Shown: positions 35,024-45,356 of the stretch, piece after piece
Layout of the letters: every line of letters begins with the position of its first letter
Position numbering within the stretch: position 1 is the stretch's first letter
Assembly: GCA_949592205.1 (NCBI GenBank)
Contig: CATIUR010000005.1
Span: 128,793,277 to 128,857,276 of the forward strand
DNA from: Helichrysum umbraculigerum
Taxonomy: Eukaryota; Streptophyta; Magnoliopsida; Asterales; Asteraceae
Length of the DNA stretch: 64,000 nucleotides
Direction of reading: 5' to 3'
Notes under the pieces: generated by a model
Seen by the model: only the letters and a program-made list of their open reading frames with translations
The model's database searches: none
What the model was told of the DNA's origin: nothing
Translations under genes and position numbers: made by a program

Positions 35024-37175
35024 TGTAACACCCTGTTTCTGGGTCTAGTAGTATTTAACATTTTCTGACTGTGAATTATTATTAAGTGTGTCAGAAAATA
35101 GGTGTGCTGTATTATTTGAAATAAATAGTGATAATAGTCGAATAATTTATTGTGACTTATAAATTATTCAGTGTTTTAATTTTATTTAGTTGACGGTAAA
35201 ATAAAATAATGTTTCCCCGCATATGGTTTTTAAGTTCCAGACAATAATAAGTACGGGGGACAAAACTAGTACACATATTATCATTTATATGTGTGAAACC
35301 TTATCCCTATCACCTAAAAACATTCCAGAAAATTCGGGAGAGAACGAGAGGTGGATCCAAACCCTAAACCTCATCAAAATCATCATCAATCATCAAAATC
35401 TTGTGGAATTAATCCCTGTTCTTCCTTGTTCTTGGTCTGGCCGAACCGTACGCACCATAGGGACGATTCAAAAATTGTGAAACAAGCGTTGAGGTTAAAT
35501 TGAGTTTATAGAACTATGATTCAAGCTTCAAAAACGTGATTTGATCCTTCTATCATCATCATAAACAACTTGTAAGTGTTGATTTCTTGATTTCTTATAA
35601 ACTTGAAAATGGGTTCTTGAGTATTTGAAGAAATTAGCTTTATTAATCTTGAATTTGTGTTTGTAGTGATTATAAAATGGTTAGTTGATGCTTATTCCAT
35701 GATTATAACATATCCCTTAGCTTAGAATTGAAGAAATTGATTAAGTGTTCTTGAGGGCTATAGTGCTTACGATGAGTTAGATGAATTAGATGATGAAGTT
35801 AGTATTGTTTGTGATTGGGAACACTTAATTGAGATGTAGAAAGTAAAATTATAACTTAGTTGGTTAATTACTCATAAAACTTAATATTTGTGATTGGGAG
35901 AATTAGTGATATTGGAGGTTGATAATCTTGTTATATGATCTCATGATGTTAATTAACAATGATTAAGGTGTATTAATATGATAAAGTGATCATGGGAATC
36001 ATAAACTTGTTACATGATTATGAATTAATGATGTTAATTGGTTATTCATAATCTAGAGATGAAGTATGTTGAATTGTTGTAAATAAGTAACAATGTATGT
36101 GAATTGTGGTAGAAAGTGATTATTATGATTGAATGATGGTATTATATTGGATATTAAAGATGTTGTTTGATGAAGATGAATTAATATGATGTTATATATA
36201 TATATTTTAAAACAAGTAACTAACTTGTACTATTTTGTTGTAATTCCAGTTGAGCAGAAGACTCAGTGATATTAGACTACTGAGTGGATGCCTGAGGTGG
36301 TCGGTGAGTGGATCTCTAATCCTTAGTGTAACTTGGTTGTAACGAGTTTGGTTACAACAAGTAACATATTATTACTATTGTAGTTGCCATGATAATTATG
36401 ATAGCTAGTAATAATATTGTTGATATGATAATGTTGACCTGCTGAATATGTGATTTGTTGATTATGTGATCACTGGACTTGTTGTTGGCCTTCGGGCATC
36501 AGTTGTTAATGAGGTCAACGAGTTGTTGTTGAACTGTTGGTTGGGCTAGTCGGTTATTCAAGGTTTAACACACCTCCTGTGTTAGTTGAGAATAACCACT
36601 AGCTATCGGTCTCGTCCGTTATGGCCATACGGATATGGTTGGGTAAGTGTTCTTGTGGAATCCCCGGGTATTATGATATCACAAGAGCCACCGATGCCTC
36701 ATTATTAAGTCCTAGTTGTGGAATAGTTGCTTTGTTGAATAGTTGACTAGTTGCTAAGTTGACCAGTTGAACAGTTGCCTGTTGCTTTGCTAAATAGTGA
36801 TATTGTGTACTTGTTGGTTTAGTGTTAATTGTTGTATGCAAAGTTGTTGAGCTAAGTTAGACTGTTGATTAGTTATCTGCTCACTTAGCGTTATGCTAAT
36901 CCCCCACATTAACACTTCTTGCAGGTTAAGCATTATTATCGGGTGGGCAAGAAGTTGGACTGGATGGAATATTTGACGTGGCGTGACTCTGATATTGATT
37001 TGTTTAAATCAATGTTTTATCTTGTTTTTATATAACACCTCTGTTGATAAATTATTTTTTTTGAAAAGGTGGAATTTTATATGTTGATAAAACGAGGTAA
37101 ATTATCACTATATCTATTTGGACTTACGCTTCCGATTTACTATATTTAAATGAGATTAAAATGAGGGGTGTTATA
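35024..37175 (+). repeat. E3 LTR2
   Basis: 2,152 bp, nearly identical to LTR1. Noted differences: AAGCTTTGAG versus AAGCGTTGAG, GTAATATTAT versus GTAAAATTAT, and one T fewer in the run near 37050. Confidence 0.93.
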
Positions 37176-37253
37176 AAAAGTCTAACATAATCCAAAACAA
37201 ACCAAAATGTTAGAAACAATCCAATAGCATAAGGAATAGAAAAGGGAATGAAA

Positions 37254-38465
37254 TCATTGATTCGGATAGATAGCAAGGAAATGCTCAGTGACAATGGGAA
37301 GGATGTTAATGATCCCATGACCAAAAGTTGGAAAATTTGCCAAATGCTCGTTAACCACAGGAAGCAGATAAATTAAATCCCAGCTGATCTTCAATACTGA
37401 CTTAGTTACTTCTCCTTCTTCATCCCACACTTCATCATTACCAACTAACTTAACCTCTCGCTCTGGACTGTCATCCTCAAGCTCACCAATAAATTCTAAA
37501 CATGATTCTCCAATCTGATGATGCTTGCTCATCAATGAAGTTTCCTTCAAACTTCTGATTAAGCCTTCAATTTCCCTCAAAACTTGCTCTTGAAGTCTGT
37601 TAAAACACAAACCTGAACTCCTGAATATCTCAACAAATCTCATGTAGATCTCCACCATTCCATAGTGGAAATGTTCATTTGGGTACAGAATCTTAGTCTC
37701 ATCCACTAACTCTCTCATATTCGCCACTAGATATGTTGCTAAATCAATTTCACCAGTTGGGTGAATAAAATCCGGGCGTGGTCTTCCTTCCTCTTCCTTA
37801 GCAAGACGATCTAACTGTTCAACCATTCTATTCATGTGATAGTGAATAGTGTTACTCACTACAAAACAATGAGGTGTCTCATCCTTAAGATGATCATCTA
37901 CTTTTAACAATTGAACCAGATCCCTTAAACCAGCTAAAAATTCCTTATCAGCTTCAGAAGTTGGATGACCTGTTAACTCATAACAAGCTTTAACCATACG
38001 ACTAAGACATGCAGCCTGTTTAGCCGAATAAGGAAACGAATGTTGTTTTAAAATTTAATAAATCTCAACATATCGCCTCTTTTGATTGGCACAGAATACT
38101 TTCTCCTCTTCGATCCTTAATGTTATTGATTCCTCAAAATCTAAAAGATCATCCAGAAACTGCTGAGAATCCCTGAATTGTCTTTCCACTTCTGCACTAT
38201 CTAGTAAGTTCTGTACTAGTGCCAGTTGATAATCGGAGAAATAAACATGGGATATCCTGATTAGTTCAGCTGTAAACGGAATGTCCCATCTCACATTCGC
38301 AATCGCACCCAATAATTCTTCACATGAGGATGTGATAGGCACAACCTTGCGGCCTAAATGAGTGAATGATGGAATTGCACTTTCTACCCTTGACACCAAA
38401 CTCTCAGAATCATAAATACCAACCAAATTGTAATTGTTTGCATCACTTTCAAAACTCCTCGCCAT
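37254..38465 (-). pseudogene. E2 ORF-A: homologue of E1 ORF-A, one TAA stop
   Basis: The 404-codon frame has a single in-frame TAA at 38057-38055. Conserved with E1 ORF-A at nearly the same residue numbers are FSDYQLALV (76-84), FPYSAKQ (144-150), MVEIYMRFVEIFRSSG (about 270-285), PEREVKL (334-340) and a C-terminal IYP. It is predicted to be mostly helical and has no zinc finger or catalytic motif that I can see. The start at 38465 lies about 340 nt from the primer site (38804-38822). Apart from the one stop the frame is clean. Function unknown. Confidence 0.72.
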
Positions 38466-38828
38466 TGGACAAACCTAAATAAAAATAAATCTGAAAATAC
38501 AAAACACCACTAACGAAAAACAAGTTAGTTCACACAAAATAAACAAAAATTAAATAACATGTACAATTTTAAATAAATGTAACTCCAACCGGCGGACGGA
38601 TTTCCATCCGCCGGTTGAAACTAAAACCCCAAAAGTTTAACCAATTAAAAGATAATTAGTTTCAACCAGTGAATGAATGAAAACAGCTTACAAACTTAAT
38701 TAAACTTATTAAAACAACTTTACTGAAATTAATTAACAAAAGTAACTGTTAAAAAGAAAGAATTAAAAATTATTAATTTCTATTCAAATAAACATAAACC
38801 GCTTTCCCTGGCAGCGGCGCCAAAAACT
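38466..38828 (-). promoter_or_regulatory. E2 leader, palindrome pair and tRNA-Asp-type primer site
   Basis: The minus-strand primer site TGGCGCCGCTGCCAGGGAA (38822-38804) follows the LTR end. At 38585-38617 lies CCAACCGGCGGACGG and CCATCCGCCGGTTG, which pair with each other and resemble the E1 rather than the E2 LTR palindrome. Confidence 0.75.
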
Positions 38829-40390
38829 TGATGTCGCTTATGAAAGCGCGTCTTGTTTTACAATTTATAAATAGAAATACCTAAATAATACTTTCAAGCA
38901 ACCAGGCAAGAATACCCGATCATTTGTAAATATAGATTGGTAAGTCAAGTTCGAACACAGGGAAAAGGTGGAATATTTAATAATAGAAAATTAACAATTA
39001 ACTAGAAAACAGTAAATATGGGGGGCGTTTTAGTTCCGTACGAACATTTTAGAAAACAATTAATTAAAATAAACAAACTTGAATAAAACTTAAATTAAAA
39101 TAACCAACAATTAATAATAATAAATCCTAATTGGAAGGAACAAGTAATTGTATAGTTAATGTCACTTAGATTCATATTTCCCGATTGATTACGTATTGAT
39201 TATCTAATTGTGATTCCTTTAGATCAACTTAATACCAAATTCTTCAATGAATACTAAGTCGAATATGAACTAGCCAACGTTTCGGGTCCAACTAATTCCT
39301 ATAATCTAAGGTCCAACATGAAACACTGGTTCCAATGTCACAAGATGATCAGTCAATTGTGTGCCTTTCCCTAAATTATGCATTAAACATTCACAACGCC
39401 TTATAATTAACTCTATTGGTATGACTCAACAATACCCAATAATTAAATTATTGTCTCGCTCATTTTAAAGTAAATTATTATTGTATACTCGACCTATCAG
39501 ACTCAACGTATTTAGTGATAAATCAAAACCCTAAAGTTATGACCAACAATAGTTAATAACATTAAAGGAACTCAATCTCATCAACATTATTAACCACGTG
39601 AAGTAACAATAATAACTAGTTACCAATAAACAAGTGTCCACGAGTAATATAACCGTTTTCAATCAAATAATTTATTCAATACGCAATAACAATCGTTCCA
39701 TAATCATAATCTAAGTTAAATAAACTACACAATCACTTTGGATATTCAATTCATCATCAAAACAGAAATATTCAGATTCATTATATCAAATTCTTCAATG
39801 AAAATAAAGAAACGAAATATACCGAATCGATTAACGATGAACTATGAAAGATTAGAGCGAATTATCCTCGTTCCTTAGCTTCCGTACCTCCAAACTAACC
39901 CTAAAATACGAAATTAAAACCCAAAAATACGTCTGAAACCGAAAGAAAATGAAAAACCCTTCAAAACTGTCGAAATAAGGTTTTTACGCGTTTTTATACT
40001 TCTGTGATTTTTGATCCATACGGCGTATGGATTTCCATACAGCGTATGGATTGATTTCAAGCCCAGCCCAGACTCGCGTAACCTGGGCCTCCACTACTGC
40101 AATCCATACGGCGTATGGATTCCATACGGCGTATGGATGCTTTTTCCAGCCGATTTCTTAACTTTTCTTATTTCATTCTTTTCTTCGACTTCGGCTCTCA
40201 TTATTCTTCAAATATGCATCATTTAGCTCGATTATTGACTGTTTTCCGTTCCTTTTCCATAAACGCTCCATTTCCACATCTATTTGCAAATATGAACGAA
40301 ATCAATATCTATTCTAAACAAAATGCAATAAAAACATTCAAGATTAGGGGTAAAATACTACTAAAATATAGTACTTTTGAGCGTTTATCA
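38829..40390 (-). repeat. E2 LTR2
   Basis: 1,562 bp. It is the 5' LTR in element orientation. It has one more palindrome unit than LTR1. Confidence 0.92.
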
Positions 40391-40395
40391 TATTC

Positions 40396-40883
40396 TAAGA
40401 ATCGTTTATCAAAAATCTAAACTTAAGCCTCTATTTATACTTTTTCTGGCCGACCTTCCAACCGCCGGTTGGGCTCTTTGAATCCTGGTCCAACTCCACG
40501 TGTCTCCACCGCCTTACAACCCTTATACACCAACCGCGGGTTGGACTTCAATTCCAGAATGTTCCAAAAACGGGTTTGGGCTTCACTTTGGACTCTCTTA
40601 ACTTCATATACGGCTTTAACTTCTTTCTTGGCCCAATTCTTCATTTTAACACTTTTAGTCTTCAATTCTTCAAGGTTTAAAATCCTTTTTCTTCATTTCT
40701 TCATTTTCTTCAGTTTCTTTCAGTTTCGGATTCATTCTTGTTCCTTTTTCTTCAATCTTCAATTAAAATACATCTCTGCAAATATTAACAAAATAAGTAT
40801 CTAAAATCATATAAATGCACTAAAATGTATATAAATATAGGGATAAATTACTATAAAATATACTATCTATTTGATGCTTATCA
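40396..40883 (-). repeat. E1 LTR2, right part
   Basis: It resumes the E1 LTR after the second TATTC (40391-40395) with the TATA box and palindrome, and ends TTATCA at 40883, followed by GTCAC. Confidence 0.9.
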
Positions 40884-40888
40884 GTCAC

Positions 40889-41968
40889 CAATGGGCCATA
40901 CTTGTTTTCAAACTACAAACGAAATACTAAACAAACACTTGGCCATTTCCTAGCTGAGTGGACAACTAGCATGGGTGGTCATTTAAGACACCAACTTATT
41001 TACTTGTTTACTTACTACCTTGTGAGTTTCGGACGCCAGAAGGTTGCAGGGTTCTGAGAACCGATATACGGACTTACATCCGCTTTACTTGGTTGAGTTC
41101 ACATACGTACTTACTAGACTCAGGTGAGTCTTACAGCCCCACTTTTACTGTTTTTATACTTTGGGGTGAGATACTTAGCAACTGTTTTACATATGAACAC
41201 AATGTACTGAACTGATTACTCTACTTTTTACACACACTGCATGAATTACTTTTTATCCACTGAAAGCCTCCTATCATAAGTTGTTAGTTATAGACTTAAG
41301 CACGAGTATTAGTAGGATGCATCCATTCGGAACTGACAATCCCCACCCGGGGTAGTAGCGCTACCACGAACCGTTCCGTAGAAACGGGCGTTTGATACTT
41401 GTTACATATGAGTGTTCGGATAACACTCTCGGAGGTACGTGATACTGTACTTGATTGTATCATTCACACTAAACTGTTAAGCTTCAACTTTTGAGCTCAT
41501 GGCACTTGTGATGATTTACTGATTTACTTACTTGGCTTGTTAGCCATACGGGTACATATTTGTGGTTCATACTGATACTTTTATTACTAAACCTGTAAGA
41601 TTCACCAACCTTTTTTTTGGTTGACACTTTTTAGCTTTGTATCTCAGGTACACAGACGGAGTAGGATTACCCTATACACTAGCTAGAGTCGCATGATTTT
41701 TCTACATTGCATTTAACGGAGATTCTCAGCATTATCTTTTGTATATTATGATTATGTAATAGAATCTCCCGCTACACGCGTGGACTCTAGGGAATTACAT
41801 TTTTGTAATTGAAAACACTATGTTTTCAAACATTTATATATATTGGAAATGTAACTATTTTATAAACGTTGCATATAGATGTCGTTTGCTGTACTTTTGT
41901 GCTGTGATATTTGATTAGTAACACCCCAAAGCTTGCTTCCGCCAACAGTGAAATTTGGGGGTGTTACA
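40889..41968 (+). mobile_element. LTR B, right part
   Basis: It continues LTR B after the E1 target duplication and ends GGGGGTGTTACA at 41968. The same stretch, inverted, is in LTR C at 45357-46436. Confidence 0.85.
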
Positions 41969-41971
41969 GAT

Positions 41972-41983
41972 TGGTATCAGAGC
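41972..41983 (+). promoter_or_regulatory. Primer binding site (tRNA-iMet) of element B
   Basis: TGGTATCAGAGC lies 3 nt after the LTR B end, so LTR B is the 5' LTR of a plus-strand element whose 3' LTR is not seen. Confidence 0.85.
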
Positions 41984-42295
41984 CTAAGGTTATGGCGAAC
42001 TAGGTTGCATTTAGTGGGCCTAGACTATGACCGTTAGGCTGTATTTCCTCATTAGGTATGATTGGTTCAGGGATTACATCAAACGAGTTTAATTTAACGT
42101 AGCCTGATCAACTATGTACAATTAAATAAAGATGATGTAAGAGCTGAAACAGTTATGTTGAACCAGAATACATTAGTTGACTCTGACTATGAGAGAAACG
42201 GGACCCATACATGTTTGTGCTAGACACGCTAGGCTATTATATGATATATGTATATATGTATATGATAGGCCTCACTCACTAACGCTCTAGCCACA

Positions 42296-42989
42296 GTGAT
42301 GATAGACTCATCATCTAGGCAAACTGCTCGTACACCACCATCTCTCTCTCGCTCACGTCGTAGCCACTCGGAATCCCTAGTGACTAGACGCACTGGTAAA
42401 TCGCGCCGAGCTAGTCCCTATGCCAATCATGCCACTACTGGTAACACATCTACTTTAGCTCGCCATCGAGCAATCGCTCGTCAATGGAGCTGGTTACCTG
42501 CGGCTATGGCCACCTGGAGGATAGAAGAACACATTGAGATCCCCGACGATGTCGGAGAATATTCAGCTATGGATCTTTCTCCGTACACACAAGAACCAAC
42601 ACACCTCACTGTTCCGGTGTTAGCTGCTTGAGTGCATCGTCATGAGAGCAGGCTACACGACATGGAAATCGAACTTAAAGAAACTCTAGAAAACTGGATG
42701 CTAACGGCTCAGGGCCGCATTGCTCAAATCTACTCGGATCAGGAAGATCTATCTGAGACCGTTAACCGTACCCACAATCAAATGCAAAGACACTGCTGAA
42801 ACCATGGAGATCGTTCATAATCAAGTTATCAGTAACCGAAACGAGATCTCCGTTTTGCAATCAAGGTTGCACCAATGCGAAACACGTCTAAGGGAAACCG
42901 GGGACGCCCTTCGAATGGTTAGCAGACTTGCTGAATCGGTGGACCATCTCTCCGCACTGCTTCCACGACTCAATCTACATCAAGATTAG
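42296..42989 (+). pseudogene. Short gag-like coiled-coil ORF of element B, broken
   Basis: Frame 1 (42296-42631) encodes a Ser/Arg-rich N-terminus and an acidic stretch (EEHIEIPDDVGEYS), then a TGA at 42629. The same frame continues with KETLENWMLTAQGRIAQIY. A shift near 42795 leads into the 42720-42989 frame, ending in a heptad-like region (NRNEISVLQSRLHQCETRL...). Position just after the primer site suggests a degenerate gag or the N-terminal ORF of a non-autonomous Ty3 element. No zinc knuckle or pol follows. Confidence 0.45.
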
Positions 42990-43189
42990 TGTAGCATCTA
43001 TATTGTAATTTGACTAGCTAATCGATGTGGATCTTTTGTAACTCGACCGGGTGTAGAATTCCCGGCACCTTTTGTAAATTCTGAAGTTTGTAACCATTTG
43101 AACTAGTATTCTGTAATCTTTTGAAACTCGTACCTTGTAATCTAATCTTATTTAATGAATTATGGTTATCGCTTTGTGCTGTTGTATAT

Positions 43190-45356
43190 TACCACCTTAT
43201 ATATACATAGACATGTGATGTGTCATAACCTTGTGCAAATATCTCACACATCATCCCAGTTAAGAAGGCTACCGAAGTCATAGCATATACCTCCTCTAGA
43301 TTATCTACTAACTACCTATATTTTATTTTCGCTTTATTTAAATTTTCTGCCTAAGTATAACAAAAACCTCCAACTATCTTATAAAACCATTACTAGTTTG
43401 ATTGATCATCTCCTACGTCCAAGATCCATAATACACTAATTCAGAGAACGACCCTAGGTCATACTTATCACTGTACACCTATAGTGATTAAGTATACTTA
43501 GGCCCTGCAAATACAAATTTTAAAACCCACTGGTGGTCGCGCCCAGATGAAGGCCCGCAACGACGCGAGTCAGATCGCAACCGACCTCTCAGCGCGCATC
43601 AGGAACCCTGGTCATGTATATCCTACATTTATGAGGATTGAGAAGAAAGCTTGCCAGATCCAATTTGGAGAAACATCCAGGAAATCGAACCCTACTTAAG
43701 CCCTCTCACACCAATCTTTAGGAATCCAGTTCTCCGGAAATCAAAAACGCCTTCATAAGACTTTCTTATCAAAGTTAACTTTCACGAGGTTTGCTTGAGG
43801 ACAAGCAAAAATTCTAAGTGTGGGATACTTGATATCAAGTAAAAAGTCACGTTTTTACTAACGATATCTCTCTTGTTTTAGAACAATACCTAGCAAAAAA
43901 GCTCAAATATTACATTAATCAATGATATTTTGTCAAGTAGGTTAAAATAAGGAAGCACGAGAAAAATCAGGCAAAATGGATGAAAAACGGAGATTTCATG
44001 CGCGTTTGAAGATTCAAAGCAACCGAGACAAGATTTCAAGAAAACAAGAGTCATCTAAGATACTTCTCCATATCAAAGTCTTCGTTTTCAAAAATCGAAT
44101 CCAACGAAAAAAGAATCAACAAAAAAAGATAAAGAATGAAGATTCTACGCGCTGCGAAAGATTCAAAACATTCGGAACAAGACAACTGAAGATTGGAAAA
44201 TCATCTCAGGGATTTCTTTCCATCAAAGTCTTCGTTTTTAAAAATCGATCCCAATGCAAAAAGAATCGTCGCAATCGGACACATAACGAAGCAGATACGC
44301 ACAAAAACGTAAACCGAAAGAGGGGTACGGCCTAGGCCGGCCGGCAACCGGCCGCCGCCAGCTGGCAGGCAACCGGTGCCGGCTGCCTTTTGGCTACGGT
44401 GGGCCGGTGCCGGCCCAATGTCACCCGGTGCCAGCCCGTTGCCACCCAGTGCCTGGTGCTTTTTCATCCGTGCGCCACCTTTTTCGTCCCGTACTAGTAC
44501 CACGCGCGCTTTTTCACTAAAATGAGCCTAACTTCGCTATCGTGAGCCGGATTTCAACTATAAATATACCTTTGGATTCGTTTTTCAAAAACACACCTTC
44601 CTAGCATAGTTATTCTCCCAAATTCTCTATCTAAATTTTTTCTTTTTCTAGATTAGTTTAATTAATTGGACTAGCCAATTAGTTAATTAAAAAGGAATAA
44701 TTATCCTTGTACGGAGGTGCTCCGGGACGCATTTTAGCTACGAGTTATTGTACGTTTTATCAGGTGTTAATCTATTTCCTTTTATTCTAGTTATGTTTGT
44801 TGTTTATTTTTTTTACTCTTAATTATGTTTATCAGATTTGCCATGATTAACTAAATAACTCAATTGTCTGCTATGATAGTAGTTTAGGGAATATTTAAAT
44901 ATGTAATAAACTGTATGTTATGTAGCTGTGGGTAACTTAAATTATGAATAGATGTAGGAATTAAATCTTTATCGTTTATCTGCCCAACTCATGTTGTGAC
45001 TAAAACCTTATCCGAAAATGAACGTAGCTAACTCATAGGATACAGGTCACTTAGTTATACTATGTTAGATTGAATCGTTGAGCTCGGCATGGCCGGTGTT
45101 CTCTAGACTAAAACAAGATCAAAGAGACACGGAATATGGGAGTAGAGGTAGATTAAGATTAAATTCAAACAGGAAATACTTTTGAGACAACTTTCGGAGT
45201 ATTCCCGACCTAGTTACATGCCTTTGTCAGCCTAAAAACCAAATACTATTTTGATTGTCTTATTGCATGTTCTTGTTTGATTGTTGCCTTAGGATTATCG
45301 TAATAGTAAATCTAAAGAGTTTTAGGATGTCCTGAAGTAATATGATGGCCCCTATT
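43190..45356 (+). mobile_element. Athila-like remnant: U5-like end, short internal part and a TGATATCAAG LTR
   Basis: 43450-43530 resembles 1918-2030 (U5-like end). 43798-43829 has TTGCTTGAGGACAAGC followed by the purine tract AAGTGTGGGATAC, an Athila-style 3' signature. The LTR begins TGATATCAAG at 43830. An ATCA terminus at 44762 gives a 0.93-kb LTR, but sequence to 45356 may also belong to it. No coding domains. It is cut by LTR C at 45357. Confidence 0.5.
44329..44566 (+). promoter_or_regulatory. LTR promoter-like region: GGCCGG palindromes and TATA box
   Basis: 44329-44460 is dense in CCGGCC/GGCCGG words, including GGGCCGGTGCCGGCCC (44401-44416, 7+2+7 palindrome). TATAAATA follows at 44559-44566. 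The layout is similar to the E1 and E2 promoters, although the distance to TATA is larger. Confidence 0.5.

Larger units (their letters stand above)
29415..37175 (+). mobile_element. E3: young non-coding Ty3-type retrotransposon (LARD-like), TSD AAAAG
   Basis: It is flanked by AAAAG (29410-29414 and 37176-37180). The two 2.15-kb LTRs (29415-31567, 35024-37175) differ by two substitutions and one T-run indel that I could see. A tRNA-iMet primer site TGGTATCAGAGC lies 4 nt after LTR1, and a polypurine tract AAAGGGGGGAAGATT lies just before LTR2, with the GATTTCGAGGACGAAAT signature common at the 3' ends of chromoviruses. The 3.46-kb internal region holds no gag or pol, only short ORFs. It must be mobilised in trans. 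It sits in E2 74 bp from the end of ORF-A. Confidence 0.92.
23691..40390 (-). mobile_element. E2: non-autonomous Athila-like retrotransposon, TSD TATTC, split by E3
   Basis: It is flanked by TATTC at 23686-23690 and 40391-40395. LTRs are 23691-25234 and 38829-40390, starting TGATGTCGC and ending TTATCA, with roughly ten substitutions and one 18-bp unit difference by eye (about 0.6 percent). Minus-strand order: LTR, tRNA-Asp-type primer site (38822-38804), ORF-A, [E3 insertion], a 1.2-kb gap with palindromes, ORF-B, 3' hairpins, a polypurine tract and LTR. It has the same architecture as E1 but different LTRs and diverged proteins. No pol domains. Confidence 0.9.
14690..40883 (-). mobile_element. 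E1: non-autonomous Athila-like Ty3 retrotransposon, TSD GTCAC
   Basis: Both ends are fixed by GTCAC (14685-14689 and 40884-40888). LTRs start TGATGTGTG and end TTATCA. LTR1 is 14690-16244; LTR2 is 22644-23690 plus 40396-40883, split by E2. On the minus strand the order is LTR, tRNA-Asp-type primer site (22618-22636), ORF-A (22197-20959), a 1.9-kb gap, ORF-B (19054-17692), a 3' region with hairpins, a polypurine tract (complement of 16245-16262) and LTR. No protease, RT, RNase H or integrase is visible, so it must have depended on a partner element. LTR-LTR divergence looks like 1-2 percent by eye. Confidence 0.9.
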
